A stretch of DNA of 64,000 nt from assembly GCA_029747585.1 (NCBI GenBank), contig JAPEVF010000006.1:1-64000 (forward strand), read 5' to 3'. Position numbers and translations under genes: made by a program. The DNA is from Pleurotus djamor. Its lineage: Eukaryota > Basidiomycota > Agaricomycetes > Agaricales > Pleurotaceae. Positions 53,114 through 64,000 of the stretch are shown in pieces; position 1 is the first letter of the stretch, and every line of letters starts with the position of its first letter. The notes under the pieces were generated by a model. The model did no database searches. It was not told where the DNA came from and saw only the letters and a program-made list of their open reading frames with translations.

Positions 53114-53832
53114 ATGAACTTGTACCAACCGCTGGCTGCTTTTCCTCAGTTCTTGGTCTTGGAATTCCCTGGATATAAGGAATATCGCATCGAGAACTGG
53201 CATATAGCGCGGGATGGTAGCGGCACTGTTGTTCATTCGACATCCAAGCTGACCTGGACGGATGCCTGTCAAGTTTTTGCGCTCCCGTACATATGGCCCA
53301 AAGTCGTACGTCTCTTTCATATTTCTTGTCCTGTTGACCAATTGATACCCTCAAAAAGGTTAAAAACAGCTTCATAATGGCTACTCTCCTTATCTTCTAT
53401 ATTGTGTGGATTCTCTATTCCAAATGCACACAAGTACTTTATGGTGACTATGCCCATTTTTCGCCAATAACGCGGACCAATGATCTTCGAATTAGAGTCT
53501 GTCATTGTGCTGCCTACGCTTGGGATCCAACTAGAGACGCATCGGGGCTTTCCTCCAGTTCGCTTCATCGTGTCGCGACGCTTTATACCCATGTCCTCTC
53601 TTCAAGACATCTTCGTGCACGAAGCACTTTCCGGCTGGAATGTCCGCTTCTATCTTGCCGTTCTCAGCAGCTTTGAAAATAGAAAGCATGCCTTATATCC
53701 TTGCTTTTCGGTGAGATTACACAGATACAAGGATCAATTTGCAACGTGCTGACTCTCCTCCAGTCTCTAAAGCCCTACTTCCCTGTCCTGCACTATGTCT
53801 ACAATAGTATCCACGATACCCTCGATCCCTAG
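53114..53832 (+). CDS. GPI15: PIG-H subunit of GPI-GlcNAc transferase
   Basis: Exons 53114-53302, 53359-53433, 53498-53710 and 53764-53832 give 181 residues, typical length. A hairpin membrane segment (MATLLIFYIVWILY) is followed by the PIG-H domain: SVIVLPTLGIQLE, RFIPMSSLQDIFVHEAL, GWNVRFYLAVLS and a C-terminal helix SLKPYFPVLHYVYNSIHD. The protein is part of the ER complex that starts GPI-anchor synthesis by adding GlcNAc to phosphatidylinositol. The start is only 88 bp from the divergent glucanase start. Confidence 0.88.
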
Positions 53833-53926
53833 CAACATGGGACTGACCATTATATCGCACTATATATAATATATATTACACCAGAGGCATGGAATGTCTC
53901 AGGAACTGAGTAATCGAAACGTGGAA

Positions 53927-56900
53927 TCAAGTTTTGATACCGCTCTCACTCTCATACGCACTCAGAAGGTCGTCATACCCTTCATCGTCTCCTTCTTCTG
54001 CGGCGCTATCTCTCTCCATGCGAGGCATGTCGCCTGAAGTTTTCCGTCCTCGGGAGCTACCAGAGANTTTTTCGTGGTCGAGAATCTATTTCAGCAGACA
54101 ACTTGCGCATTCGAGGTTCACCGTCGCCTGAAATCTTGCGCAATCGCCTCTGAGATCGAGGCGATACGGGTGATCTTTCTGAGTCAAAGCTACTGGCCTT
54201 CGGGGTAGAAGCTAGGTCGTGACCACTTGGCCACTCAACCGCAAGGGAGTTGGGGCTAGGGCCTCTTTGATCATAGCTTTGAGTTCTCTCTTGTTGCAGT
54301 TGCAGTTTGCCCGGTCGTCCGCCACGTCGCGTTTTAGTGCGAGCGCTCCTTGGGATGACGGGCGTTGAAGACGAATCCGAGGTGTTGTCCGTGTGGACGT
54401 TGGGAGGGGTTTTTCTTCGAGACATTTTCCTTGAGGCCCGGTCGAACTGAATGGGTGCATCTTGGTCATAATCAGTTATGTGCAAGTCGGATTCATCGTG
54501 TGTATGTATATCATGTGCTGACGTTGGAGTTTTGGGTGCGGAAGGAGATGTAACAGATGGTGAGTCAACCTGCGCCCAGCCGTGGATATCCGCGGTCACC
54601 GCCCCAGTAGCTAGTGCCGGGCTAACGAGGTGGTGACCTATATCAGAGATGGACGCAGATGGTGTTTCGGAGGGAGCGCCTCGATTGATCGTGAGACGTG
54701 ACCCTGGTGCCAAAGGCGATATTGATTTGCGGTTGAGTGGGATCACACGGCTCAGCGTGTCTGAATCCCAGCCGTTGCCATCAAAGCGACGAGGCTTATT
54801 GAGCGAGTCATTCGGCGACAAGGAAAACGACGAGATAGACGACTGAGAATCGCGATGAAGGTGACGCAGATCCCTGGGATGTTCAGGACCAGGCGTGTTG
54901 GTGGCGGATCTTGAGATGCGAGGCGAAGAAGTTACAACTGTTGATGTTGCGAGAAGCAGGGGGCGAGGACCAGATTTGCGAGGAGCGTGGTCGCTGGAGT
55001 GACCGTTGGAGTGACCCCCCGTCAAAGCCAACAGTGACGCCTGTAGGCTATGAGCCTTACTGGTGAAACCTCGCTCCGAATCAGTATTTTCGGGACTACT
55101 GGGTAACGACAGGAGGGGTTCCTTTCGGGAATGGGGTAGCATGCTATCACGAGGTTGACGAAAAAAGGCTGGGCGGGGAGGTGGGGAATAGATAGACGGC
55201 GCTGGCGGTAGGGAGCCTCGCCTGACTTGGTCATCGAAGGTAGGTTGACGTGTAGCGGAGGCGACGTGTGTCCTATCAACATCAGGACTGGATACAAGAG
55301 TACCGGACAGCATAGGGCTGTTCGGCGTGCTTCTGGAGCCCCAGGACGAGAGAATGCTCCGTGCTCTCCAATTACTACTGGCCTTCGAGATCGTGGCCAC
55401 CGTGTCAGAGTCCTTCAGCCTCTCGGCATATCTCCAGAAGCTAGAAGAGGCCGCATCTGCATTATTCTTGTCCTGTGCTTCATGTTCCTCATGTGTTGGT
55501 GGCTTCGGTGGTGAGGTCTGAATAGATGGTGACGGTGGCGGGAGGGGTGAAGGAGGGGCGTCCATGGACGACTGGTTAGTGATGCCCCTCCATACTGTAT
55601 TAGCCAAACGGGACGTGAATCCTGGACCTTGCTCGACGTCATCAGGCTTCTCCGTAGCATTACCATCGTCAGACGAATCTTCATCTGTGCTACTATGCTC
55701 CAGCTCCTCTGGTGATGGAGAGCGATTCGGAGATCCATACGGAGACGCAACTTGGTTGGTGAATCCCTTCCACATCGTGACCTTCAGACGCTCTGTGAGG
55801 GTAAGTCCAGGTTTTTGGGCTTTCTCTTCTTCGATACGTCTCTTGGAGAGTTCCACAGCAGTCTGCAGTATTCGTTCGGCACCTCCAATAGATTCGACCG
55901 GATAGTTCTGCAAAAGGGTAACGCCCTCCATAAAACTATCTTCCACGCCCCATGCCTTAGGAGGAGGCAGGAGGATATTGGCAGTCTCATCGTTCCATAG
56001 ACCAGGATTTCGATTTCCACGTTTCCCTAGACTACGGCAATTCAGTCAATGCATGGGTGAAGGAGACGAAAAAGACGGACCGAAATAGTGAATCGCGTAT
56101 TCGTATGAGCATCGAAACGCATATGTCCAGAAGGAATTCAATCTTCGGAGTGCCTTGCTTATCTCTCATAAGACACGTAAATAGAGCGTCCCAAACTAGG
56201 ATGCATTCGGAGAAGGGCAATGTGTGTGTCAAGAGGGGAGCGAGCCACCGACTAGAATCGAAATCAGTTGCTGAACTTTGACAAACGAACATCATCTTAC
56301 TATGAGTAATGAGGAAGCGCAGGATCAAGCCCTTTGTCATGCTTGGCTGCCTTGAGTTAATCCGATAACATACTGACGGCAAGACTTACAAGACAATCCC
56401 AAAGATCTGAGTCGGCCCATAAAAGTCTCTGGCTCAATTTCTTGGTCCAGACTTGAGCTGTCTCCTCGTCCTCAAGCTCTGAGAATTCGCTAAGCATAGT
56501 TTCAAACAGCCAGAATGTGTCGGCCTCGGTATGAAGAACATCGCTGGGATCAACTTCTTGACACATCACAGAATAGAACGGGACGAGGAGAGACGACACA
56601 TACGGCGATCGGGTGCCGGGATTGATGGTACAGTGTAGATAGAGCAAGCGGGTAAGAGCAGACAGGTGACAGGGGTGGGCGCCGTTATTTTCGACTGCTT
56701 GAGGCGGCGGGCCTTTTACTTGGCTATCCTGCCCATGCGGAGTATCATCGCCAACAGTATCGACCTGTATACTTGGAGTGGAGGCGAGGGGCTTGTGAAT
56801 TTTAAGGAGTTCAAGGAGACGGGCATCCAGAGCCGTCGCACAGTCAAGTTTGATCCCATCCGGTGCGTGAGGATTGAAGGGTGATTGTTCGTAAGCTTCA

Positions 56901-58215
56901 GGTTCGAGCTCAAGACCAACGAATAGCCCATACGACACATTGCGTATATGTTTGTGGACGGCAAGCAACAGAGAGTCAGCCGGTACCAGAGGTTCCGATG
57001 GCGGCGGAAGCTGTGCTATTGGAGGGAGCAGACGGCGAACTAAGTCCTAAGAAGCCGAAATATGGATTTGCAGGTGCGAAGAGTGGGAAATTGACTCACG
57101 TAGTAGCTTTCTCGGTACTTTTGGTGCTCAGAAGCCCACGAAGATTTGACAACAGGCAGAAACCCAAGAAACAATCTACTCCTATTTCAGTTTGCGTCCA
57201 AAGAACTTAGAAGGGGTCAAACTGACTTCCACAATCGGGGGCGGAGCCACACAGGTTCGCTAGGTATGCCTTATCCGCGATAGGATGAGTTGAACGGACT
57301 AAACTTTAGAAACAGGTACCGACCATGCAAACACAGCTTGCGTAGTCTGGGAAGGTCAACAACCGGTGTTAACTGAGGGTCGAGAATCTCTGAGACGGGG
57401 CCAACACTGAGGTAAAAGGTCAGAAGCATACACTACGTAGATATGAGACTTACATGTCTTGGCGACACAACACTGGTTCCCAATCAACGCCGTATGCCTT
57501 GGCCACATTCGCGAGATAGGCATCGAGCTTCTCGGCCGAAGACGGAGGCGCAGACAAGGTAGCAATCACCTACGGTCTACACGTTAGCATCAGGCGAGAG
57601 GACAAAGACAGTGGGACGCACGCGTGGCGATACTAAACCGTCAAGATTCCCACTAGCAGACCTTGCGAAGTCTGGCCCTAACCTGTGAATGAGCATTTCT
57701 CGAAGAGTACTCAGTTCTGTCACAAAGCCGTAAGCACTGGTTTGAACAGTAGTGACATGGCATCGTACCCTTAGATCCAGCATGCGGTGCAGCATAGATG
57801 ATCGTTGACGCGGCTTCTGAGATGATGGGACTTGAAGAACTACAAATGACGAGAATCAATCAATATTTCGACAACGAAAGTCCGAGAACTAACGCACTTG
57901 GGTTCCAGCTGGTTGAAATGTTCTAAGAGCATACCTGTATGCATCTCCAGGACCTCCAGAGTATCGCTCGCAGAATCCTGCTGTAGCAGCGACTGAGCCT
58001 TCGCTCTGGCAAGGTCAACCTTGTCTTGTTGCAAGAGCGTCGCAATGTCCCTCCTCATTATTTTGCCTTGCGCATCGTTCCGTTCTTGTAGTTGGCCAAG
58101 CTTTTGACTGGTAAGACGCAGAAAAGACTATACAATTCAGCATATCACGAAGGATCGGTCGAGTACCCGCAAGGCATACCTTGACGGATGCTGCGTCCCA
58201 GGTGTCTAGTGACAT
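53927..58215 (-). CDS. IST1-domain / TBC-domain fusion protein
   Basis: Exons begin 58215-58180, 58127-57898, 57839-57769, 57716-57622, 57569-57454, 57406-57324, 57269-57227, 57181-57100 and 57046-on. All phases match. The first five encode a complete IST1 domain (RRDIATLLQQDKVDLARAKA, STIIYAAPHAGSKELSTLRE, AYLANVAKAYGVDWEP), which regulates Vps4/ESCRT-III. The frame continues through a 47-nt GTAAGT...CAG intron into a TBC fold: LRKLCLHGIPSEPVWLRPRL, ADTFWLFETMLSEF, LPHYSYRWLAPLLT, LPFSECILVWDALF, GVTLLQNYPVE. A Ser/Pro-rich tail of about 550 residues ends GYDDLLSAYESE. The N at 54067 is an apparent inserted base; skipping it extends the frame to 53927. If intron 5 were retained, IST1 would stop at once, so two products remain possible. 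Confidence 0.72.
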
Positions 58216-58589
58216 GGTCGTTCCACGATGATGACCGACAGCAGGTGGTGAGAATGTGGTACCAGTGATGAAGCTGGTAAAGGGTGAGAATTGGGGGAGA
58301 AAGCCCGTCTTCGAGCGGGCAGCCGCGGGGGGTAACGCGTAAACTCGTAAAGGGCACAACTGTTGCAAGCCCAGGTGAATTAGAGGCTATGACATATTCT
58401 CACGTGGTCAGGGACTGGGATGGATTATTTTTAGACTTCACCAAGGCCAACGATTCCAATGCGTCCCTGGGCAGTGGGCGGCGTGTTCATAGTAGACAGC
58501 AAGCTCAGGTGTTTATACAGAAGTATGTTAAATTAAATAATATACATTTGCGTATCATCAAGTCCATTGGTAAAAACAAGTGTGGTTCA

Positions 58590-59625
58590 TTATGAAAAAT
58601 AAAAATCAGGTAGACGTTTGGATAACCTTCCAGCACTCCTTGCGCTGGTGCTCTGTCTAGACTTGCGAGGATCTGATACAGAACTTGGGGGCGATATAGA
58701 AGATCTCTGCATGGAATCCCTATACAGTGTCGGGGATGGTAGGGCCAAAGGAGGGACATGGAAGCTTCGAATTGTATCGCGAGGGTTCTTCTCATCTTGA
58801 TGAGGGTTGGATTCGGCGTCAAAATCCTGCTGCAGAGTGCGACGACGACGGATTACTGCGTAGGACAGAATGGCAACGTAGCCCACCGCTGAGATAGGAA
58901 TTAGGATGGGCCAAGGGGAGGGGGCATTGATATGAGAGACCCACATAATATCGGAATGAGCCAGCTGGCAACCAAAATATACAAGTTGAGAAGTTGACAA
59001 ACGCCCTGTTGGTCAGGAGCTAGAGAAGGAGAATGGGCAAGGGGCACGAAATACGCAAAGAAGCTGAACCTACTTTTGGTTGGACATTCGATACTGGGGC
59101 TCCAGAACGCAAATGTGGCAGCGGACCCTGATGATTGGGTTAGAATACGCGTAACTCTGTAGCTACAGTGACCCACCTATGTGACATACTAGGAGAAAGA
59201 TAAACCTTGCACCATCTAGCCACGGTCTAAACTCGCGTAACAGCCTTGACGATAATCACAAAATGAGTTCAGCGGCGAACTCGGCAGGGTAGTGGGGGAC
59301 ATACAAGATTGGTAACATGATAATCGTTAAGACATTGATGATTAAAAACAGAATGAAGAACGATCCTGCGGATATCATGTCAGTGTCCATCAAGGCGTAT
59401 CAGAGGCATGAGTTGCACTCACTCTCAGTCTTTCCGGACCCCTCCCATAGCAAGAACACCACGAGTGATAGCGATATTATCCAGATGAAACTCAGAAAAG
59501 CTATAAATGCTGTTGTGTCGTTTATGCGAGTCAGACACGTGTATGGAGAGATAGAGCGCGCGAGCAGAGCACTGACAGAATACAACGGTTCTGAATTTCA
59601 GAAAGAGTGGCGAGAACGTGTTCAT
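58590..59625 (-). CDS. Four-TM MARVEL-like protein (family member 4)
   Basis: It starts MNTFSPLFLKFRTVVF, splices to IAFLSFIWIISLSLVVFLLW, then FFILFLIINVLTIIMLPIL, RPWLDGARFIFLLVCHIGG with a Cys loop SPSIEC, and a fourth span near PILIPISAVGYVAILSYAVI. A basic, Ser-rich tail ends it. FRPWLDGARFIFLLV aligns with FRKWLDAARVTFLLV of the gene at 26690, placing it in the same family about 30 kb away. Divergent from the MFS transporter. Function unknown. Confidence 0.68.
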
Positions 59626-59882
59626 GAGTTAAAGAATAAGAAAAGAGCGTTGGGCCAGCCGCAGAGAAGAGAGAAATGGAGAGGAGAGAAATGGAAAAGG
59701 TCTGTCCACCCGAGACAGACGAGAGAGGGTCGGAAGAGATGAGGACGGGCTGGCCATTGTGCCATATACTAATAGCGTGGAGACGCGACCTTTGTTCGTG
59801 CTGAGTGCAATTGTTTGTGCATGGTTACAAGTTCATCTTTGTTGCCCAAATTAGGCAAGCGCTTCCTCCAACAGTGGTCACC

Positions 59883-61610
59883 ATGAACACTACATCTCTT
59901 CCTCGGCCGGTGACATGTTGCTTCATCATTATCAATGCGTGAGCTCTGAACAAATGAACTTGGTCAGCATTTGACATAGTGTCGCTCCTAGGCTTTTCGC
60001 AGGAGGAATATTCATTTTCCCGATCCTCTCGCCAGCCTTGGTGACCCACCTGCAACTAACCCAGCCCCAATCGACTACCATTGTCCTCGCGTGCGTGTAG
60101 ATCAAACACAGAACCATCAGTCCATCAACTTAGTATCTACAGGGGCATGATTGGTCAATACCCGTTCTCAGTCTTGGTTGGCCATGTCATTGACCATCAT
60201 GGACCTGCCGTCTGTTCGCTCATTGCTTCAGTACTCTTCTCGACTGCCTTCGGTTGCTTCTCATTCGAGTTATCTAACTTGAGCACGCCCCTCAGCAGTT
60301 CCAACTCATCTTACGTCTTCTACAAACTCACAACCTACTTCTTCATAGCTGGCCTCGGCACCGTCTTCTCGCAAGTTTATATTTTCGGTATATAAACTTC
60401 TGCTGAATTGCTACATTTAGGTATTTCTCGCTGCTATTTGCTGCAGCTCGATGCTTCCCGAATCATCCGGGCGTCGCATCAGGCATGAGCACCGCGGCAT
60501 TTGGTCTCTCCCCCCTATTCCTCTCCCTTCTCGCTTCAAACTACTTCACAATATCCGATGGCCTCCAAATTGCGGAATACCTTCGCTTTCTAGCTATTTC
60601 GGCAGGTGTCGTCCATTTATGCGGAGTTGTCACTCTCCGAGTCCCGCGGATTACTGTTGCCGCGACTCCGTCCGAAGCTGGCGAGCGGACAAGTCTTCTT
60701 CCATCCTCGGATAACGTCCGCCGTCCAAGTGAAAATAGCCTTCGCAACTTACTTCTCGATCCATTTTTCTGGGTCCTGTTTATGATCTGTCTTACAAGTC
60801 TCGGATATGTAAGTACATCCACTTCCATTCGAATGTACGTCGCGTGTCATTGAAACGTCCCTACAGTGTGAAATGGTCATATCGAATATTGGGACCATCG
60901 TTCTGTCACTCGTCAACCCTATATCCAATGTCAAATATCCAGCCGAGGCCCTTGCTGCACGTCAAGTCAGGCTCCTTTCTCTCTCCAATACAATATCGAG
61001 AATATTGGTTGGACCGTTGGCAGACTTTGTCTCCCCGATCGCTTCGTATAACGCACTGACAGCCAATTCTCCTAATTTACCCAGTCACCACCGCATCAGC
61101 CGGGTCGCATTTGTAACACTTTTCACTGCGCTCCTTCTTTGCACTTGTCTATTCATGACGTTAGCCATTGACTCCCCCGAATCTATATGGGTGCTAAGGT
61201 CCAACCATCCCTCCTCATAAACTCCTCACGACACTAACTGACATCTGCCCACAGCGTCGGCACTGGAATCGCTTACGGTTCAATATTCACGCTATTGTAA
61301 GAGATTCCCGCACTCATCTTGATTCATTCCAGTCTCACTCCTCTCATACCCTAGGCCTAGCATCGTTTCCTCGATCTGGGGCGTGACAAGTATGGGTCGC
61401 AACTTTGGGGCGCTCACCTATGCACCATTTCTCGGTACTCCCATATTTTCCTACCTTTACGCATACATCTCTGCCCGTCACAGCCCCGATGGTGGTGTAT
61501 GCAGAGGAGCAGCATGTTGGAGTCCTACCTTCTGGATTAGCTGTGGGGCTCTTCTAGCCGCTCTTCTTGAATGTCTTTACCTCTGGAGAGCATGGCGAGG
61601 ACGTCTGTGA
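59883..61610 (+). CDS. MCH1: Mch1-like MFS transporter
   Basis: Exon 1 starts MNTTSLPRPVTCCFIIINA. Then come GGIFIFPILSPALVTHLQL, GMIGQYPFSVLVGHVIDHHG, a long first half with the span GVASGMSTAAFGLSPLFLSL, a hydrophilic central loop with GERTSLLPSSDN, and a second half with CEMVISNIGTIV, ILVGPLADFVSP, VGTGIAYGSIFTLLPSIVSS and GVTSMGRNFGALTYAPF. About twelve membrane spans in all. It matches the fungal Mch1 group (probable monocarboxylate-type or vacuolar transporter, substrate unproven). Confidence 0.85.
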
Positions 61611-61670
61611 TGTACTAGAGTATAGATATCTATTGTATTCCTGCCGAGTTCAAAGTAAGGAGGCAAAAAG

Positions 61671-61766
61671 CGTCACCTGTGCGATTCGAACACACGCGCT
61701 CAAAGAGCAACCGCTGTCATGCTATGAAATAGCAGGCGATCCCGTTAACCACTCCGGCAAAGTGAC
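61671..61766 (-). tRNA. tRNA-Ser(GCT) with 14-nt intron
   Basis: Read on the minus strand, acceptor stem GTCACTT pairs with AGGTGAC (one G-T), with discriminator G. D-loop GAGTGGTTAAC; anticodon stem ATCGC pairs GCGGT; loop CTGCTA gives anticodon GCT. A 14-nt intron follows position 37, as in yeast tRNA-Ser(GCT). A long variable arm and T-stem GTGTG/CGCAC with TTCGAAT complete the fold. A T5 run follows immediately (the Pol III terminator). Confidence 0.93.
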
Positions 61767-62006
61767 CTGGTATCCCTCATTTCAGCATGACAATATGAAG
61801 GCGACCCACCGGTGGTGATAAGGACTTCCCTCTCCAAGCTTCAAGTTATAGGTATGGCTTGGTCTTGGAGAGCACCCTATGCCCGAGAAGACCTCATGGC
61901 CTAGTGCTAGGAAGCGAAGGAATCGTTGAATATAAGTACACAATCCACAGATAGGAATAATACTAATATAACAATTCAGATTCTACGGTTTTTGGTTACA
62001 TTTAAT

Positions 62007-63292
62007 TTACTTCGCTTCTGAATGCGTAGAGGTGTATTCATCCATATAGGCAACCAACTGATCAACTTGGTCTTCCGTTATGGCATTATACAAGGATGCA
62101 CGCACTCCTAGAAGTAAATTAGAATTAGTGATCGATACTCATACTTCGTAGAAAGCATCGAACCTCCGACAGACCGATGGCCTTTCAAAGCATGCAGGCC
62201 TTTTGCTTCAGCGCCAGCAATAAACCCAGCCAATGCATCGTTGCCACCAACAACATCGAAAACCGCGTTCATCCAGCTACGGCCTTTGCCTTCCCCAACC
62301 TTGGATTGAAGTACACCTTTCTCCTCGCCTCTTTTCAAGGCAGCGTAAACCTTCTCCGATTTACGCTTGTTAACGGCCTCATAATACTGGACTCCACCGT
62401 TCTCCTTCATCAACTTGAGCACTAGCCCAGCGATATAAATGGGCAGGACGGAGGGAGTGTTGTAGAGACTCTTGTTGTCGTACAGGGTTTTGTATGACAT
62501 GGTGATAGGTACGGGGGTCGCACCCAACTTCGCAGCAGCATCGACATCGACGATGCAATCCTGTCGAACGATGAGTATCGTCAAACCCGCCGGGCCAATG
62601 TTCTTCTGAGCCCCTGCATAGATGATGGCATGGTCGGACAGATGGGGAATGGGTCTCGACATGAATGACGACGAGTAATCGGCGACCAAAGGCAGTAGAG
62701 CGCCTTGAGCGTTCTGGAGCAATGATTCGAAGGGAAACGAACTAGGCGATCCTGCTTCGTGAGAGAACTGTACACCATCAACGGTTTCGTTCTCGCAGTA
62801 ATATATCAACGCTGGGTTGGGCGAGAATGAATAATTCTTGTGTTCGGGGATGTTATCGAAAGATCGGCCATCCTTGGAGAATGGACGAGCATCGACGGCA
62901 ACGTTCACCGTCCCACCTCCAAGTCTCCTCGCTTCCTCAGCAGCCTTCTTACTCCAGGATCCTGTGATGACATAGTCCAAGTAGCGCTGTTCATCGGCCA
63001 GATCAGGGTAGAGCAGACGATGTCTCGCCAACATATTGAGCACGACAGCAGAGAATTGACCGCATCCTCCACCTTGCGTGAAGAGAACACTGTGCGTAGG
63101 TGGGATATCAAGTTGGGTGCGAATCAACGATTCCAGATCGCTGAGGAAACCAATAAATTCTTTGGATCGATGAGATATCTCCGCAATGCCGATACCAGTG
63201 CCATGGAAGTTCAGCAAGCCCTTCGCAGCTTCTTCGAGGACGGCATGGGGGAGGGCAGAAGGGCCAGCTCCAAAATTGATAACGCGAGTCAT
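62007..63292 (-). CDS. SER1: Phosphoserine aminotransferase
   Basis: Exons 63292-62164 and 62107-62007 give 409 residues. The class-V PLP aminotransferase converts 3-phosphohydroxypyruvate to phosphoserine. Motifs: VINFGAGPSALP, GIGIAEISHRSKEF, LFTQGGGCGQFSAVVLN, YVITGSWSKKAAEEA, the PLP lysine in YAGAQKNIGPAGLTI, NTPSVLPIYI, and GLHALKGHRSVGG spanning the intron to the final GVRASLYNA. Serine biosynthesis, cytosol. It lies 240 bp upstream of the tRNA-Ser gene on the same strand. Confidence 0.95.
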
Positions 63293-63725
63293 GGTCGGTG
63301 TGAACCTCGTGGAATGGAATTACCTGGGAACGTCGGTGTTGGACGGAGGCTGTAATGGGGCTGAGGGGCCCAAAGGCCGCAGAAGCATGGGTGACAAGAA
63401 TGCACTGTTATGTTACAGTATATAAGTTATATACTGCACGAAGCTACATGACGACAAAGCAAAGCGTGATGGATGTACGAGACGATTATGGAAGTAAGTA
63501 AGAATGGCAGAAATGATGGGTAACTGCATGCGAGCATCAAGCAAAGGGTATGTGGGCTGATTAAGGGGGGAGAGATACAGAGGACCAGGTGTGGTACGAA
63601 ATGCGAAAGACATCAATGTCCGTACGGCGTTGAGATAATAAAATTACTGATGAAAAATACAGCGAGAGATGGATGATGGATGGATGGGCAAGCGAGTAAG
63701 GAAATACGGGAGAAGACCGTGATCT
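63293..63725. other. Intergenic, about 0.4 kb
   Basis: 5' flank of SER1 and 3' flank of the gene entering from the right. No feature recognised. Confidence 0.4.
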
Positions 63726-64000
63726 TCAAGACGTGTCAACGTTGGACACATCTGAAAGAGTGGTGTCGTTGCGAAGCGGGCGTATGGAACCGCAGGAATC
63801 GTCGCCGAATGGGTCGGCTATCAATACAGGCATGAGGTTACAAAACTGAATTTGGTTGTTAGGGGTTAAATTACGCGTCGGTGTCGTTGGACGCGAGTCG
63901 ACGCTGGGAGATGGAAAATCGAATATCGTGGGGACGTGGATTGGAGTGGTTGGGCGACGGCTGTGTGAGCGAATGGGATCTGGGCGTAACATGTCTCTAC
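63726..64000 (-). CDS. 3' end of an unidentified gene running off the right edge
   Basis: An open frame entering from the right edge, rich in Pro, Ser and Thr, ending DTTLSDVSNVDTS. A 28-nt AT-rich segment (63842-63869) has GT...CAG ends but is too short to count as a certain intron. The composition resembles the cytosolic tails of the four-TM genes in this window, but no domain is present to prove it. Confidence 0.4.
   Translation of the reverse strand, partial: RDMLRPDPIRSHSRRPTTPIHVPTIFDFPSPSVDSRPTTPTRNLTPNNQIQFCNLMPVLIADPFGDDSCGSIRPLRNDTTLSDVSNVDTS

Noticed and set aside
53032..53341. Minus-strand ORF with a poly-His run antisense to the PIG-H gene
   Set aside because: It overlaps well-supported PIG-H exons on the other strand, and the His run is just a CAC/CAT repeat.
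57207..57406. Reading 57406-57207 as the C-terminus of a stand-alone IST1 gene
   Set aside because: The motifs LRKLCLHGIP and SEPVWLRPRL belong to the start of the TBC fold, and splicing there preserves the TBC frame.
46489..63292. Secretory-pathway genes (TRS130, PIG-H, IST1-TBC) as a functional cluster
   Set aside because: They are unrelated in step and regulation and interspersed with metabolic genes; ordinary fungal gene order explains it.

Overview
The window looks like about 64 kb of draft nuclear chromosome from a filamentous basidiomycete, most likely Agaricomycotina. The reasons are: about 30 tightly packed protein genes on both strands; most genes cut into 2-10 exons by GT-AG introns of roughly 45-70 nt with CTRAY-type branch points; typical fungal housekeeping genes; and a multi-copy four-transmembrane (MARVEL-like) family with Ser/Pro-rich tails. 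Scattered single N bases point to an unfinished assembly, and several N's behave as extra inserted bases in otherwise open frames. I found no transposon, plasmid, phage or CRISPR element. Exon coordinates were spliced by eye and checked for phase where they are listed; no transcript evidence was available. Gene symbols are the yeast names of the recognised families.

Left part (1-10.4 kb): a 5'-truncated HAL-type protein kinase; a conserved fungal gene of unknown function flanked by two diverged 89-bp direct repeats; the ER lectin YOS9 (five exons, C-terminal RDEL); and a small four-AT-hook DNA-binding protein divergent from YOS9.

Middle-left (10.9-26.4 kb): a three-gene kynurenine block. Kynurenine 3-monooxygenase and kynureninase are divergent over 267 bp, and kynurenine formamidase is tail-to-tail with kynureninase with overlapping stops. 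Together these three enzymes take N-formylkynurenine to 3-hydroxyanthranilate. Then come a six-exon PMP3 gene with a 5-nt microexon, eIF2B epsilon (GCD6), a disordered Ala/Glu/Pro-rich protein, a SUR7/PalI-type membrane protein, the rRNA methyltransferase NOP2 and a mitochondrial FUN14 protein.

Middle (26.7-41.5 kb): three same-strand members of the four-TM family, a PP4 regulatory subunit 1-like HEAT-repeat protein, aspartate aminotransferase, a 76-residue AN1-like zinc-finger protein and an Sso1-type syntaxin.

Right part (41.8-64 kb): argininosuccinate lyase divergent from the ER mannosyltransferase ALG3, a 2OG-Fe(II) oxygenase, TRAPP-II subunit TRS130, a GH5 exo-beta-1,3-glucanase, the PIG-H subunit of GPI-GlcNAc transferase, a gene that appears to fuse an ESCRT-regulatory IST1 domain to a TBC (RabGAP) domain, a fourth four-TM protein, an MCH1-like MFS transporter, a tRNA-Ser(GCT) with a 14-nt intron, phosphoserine aminotransferase SER1 and the 3' end of an unidentified gene.

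The observations most worth following are the IST1-TBC fusion, whose TBC half shows no Gln finger, the kynurenine cluster, the dispersed four-TM family and the repeat-flanked unknown gene.
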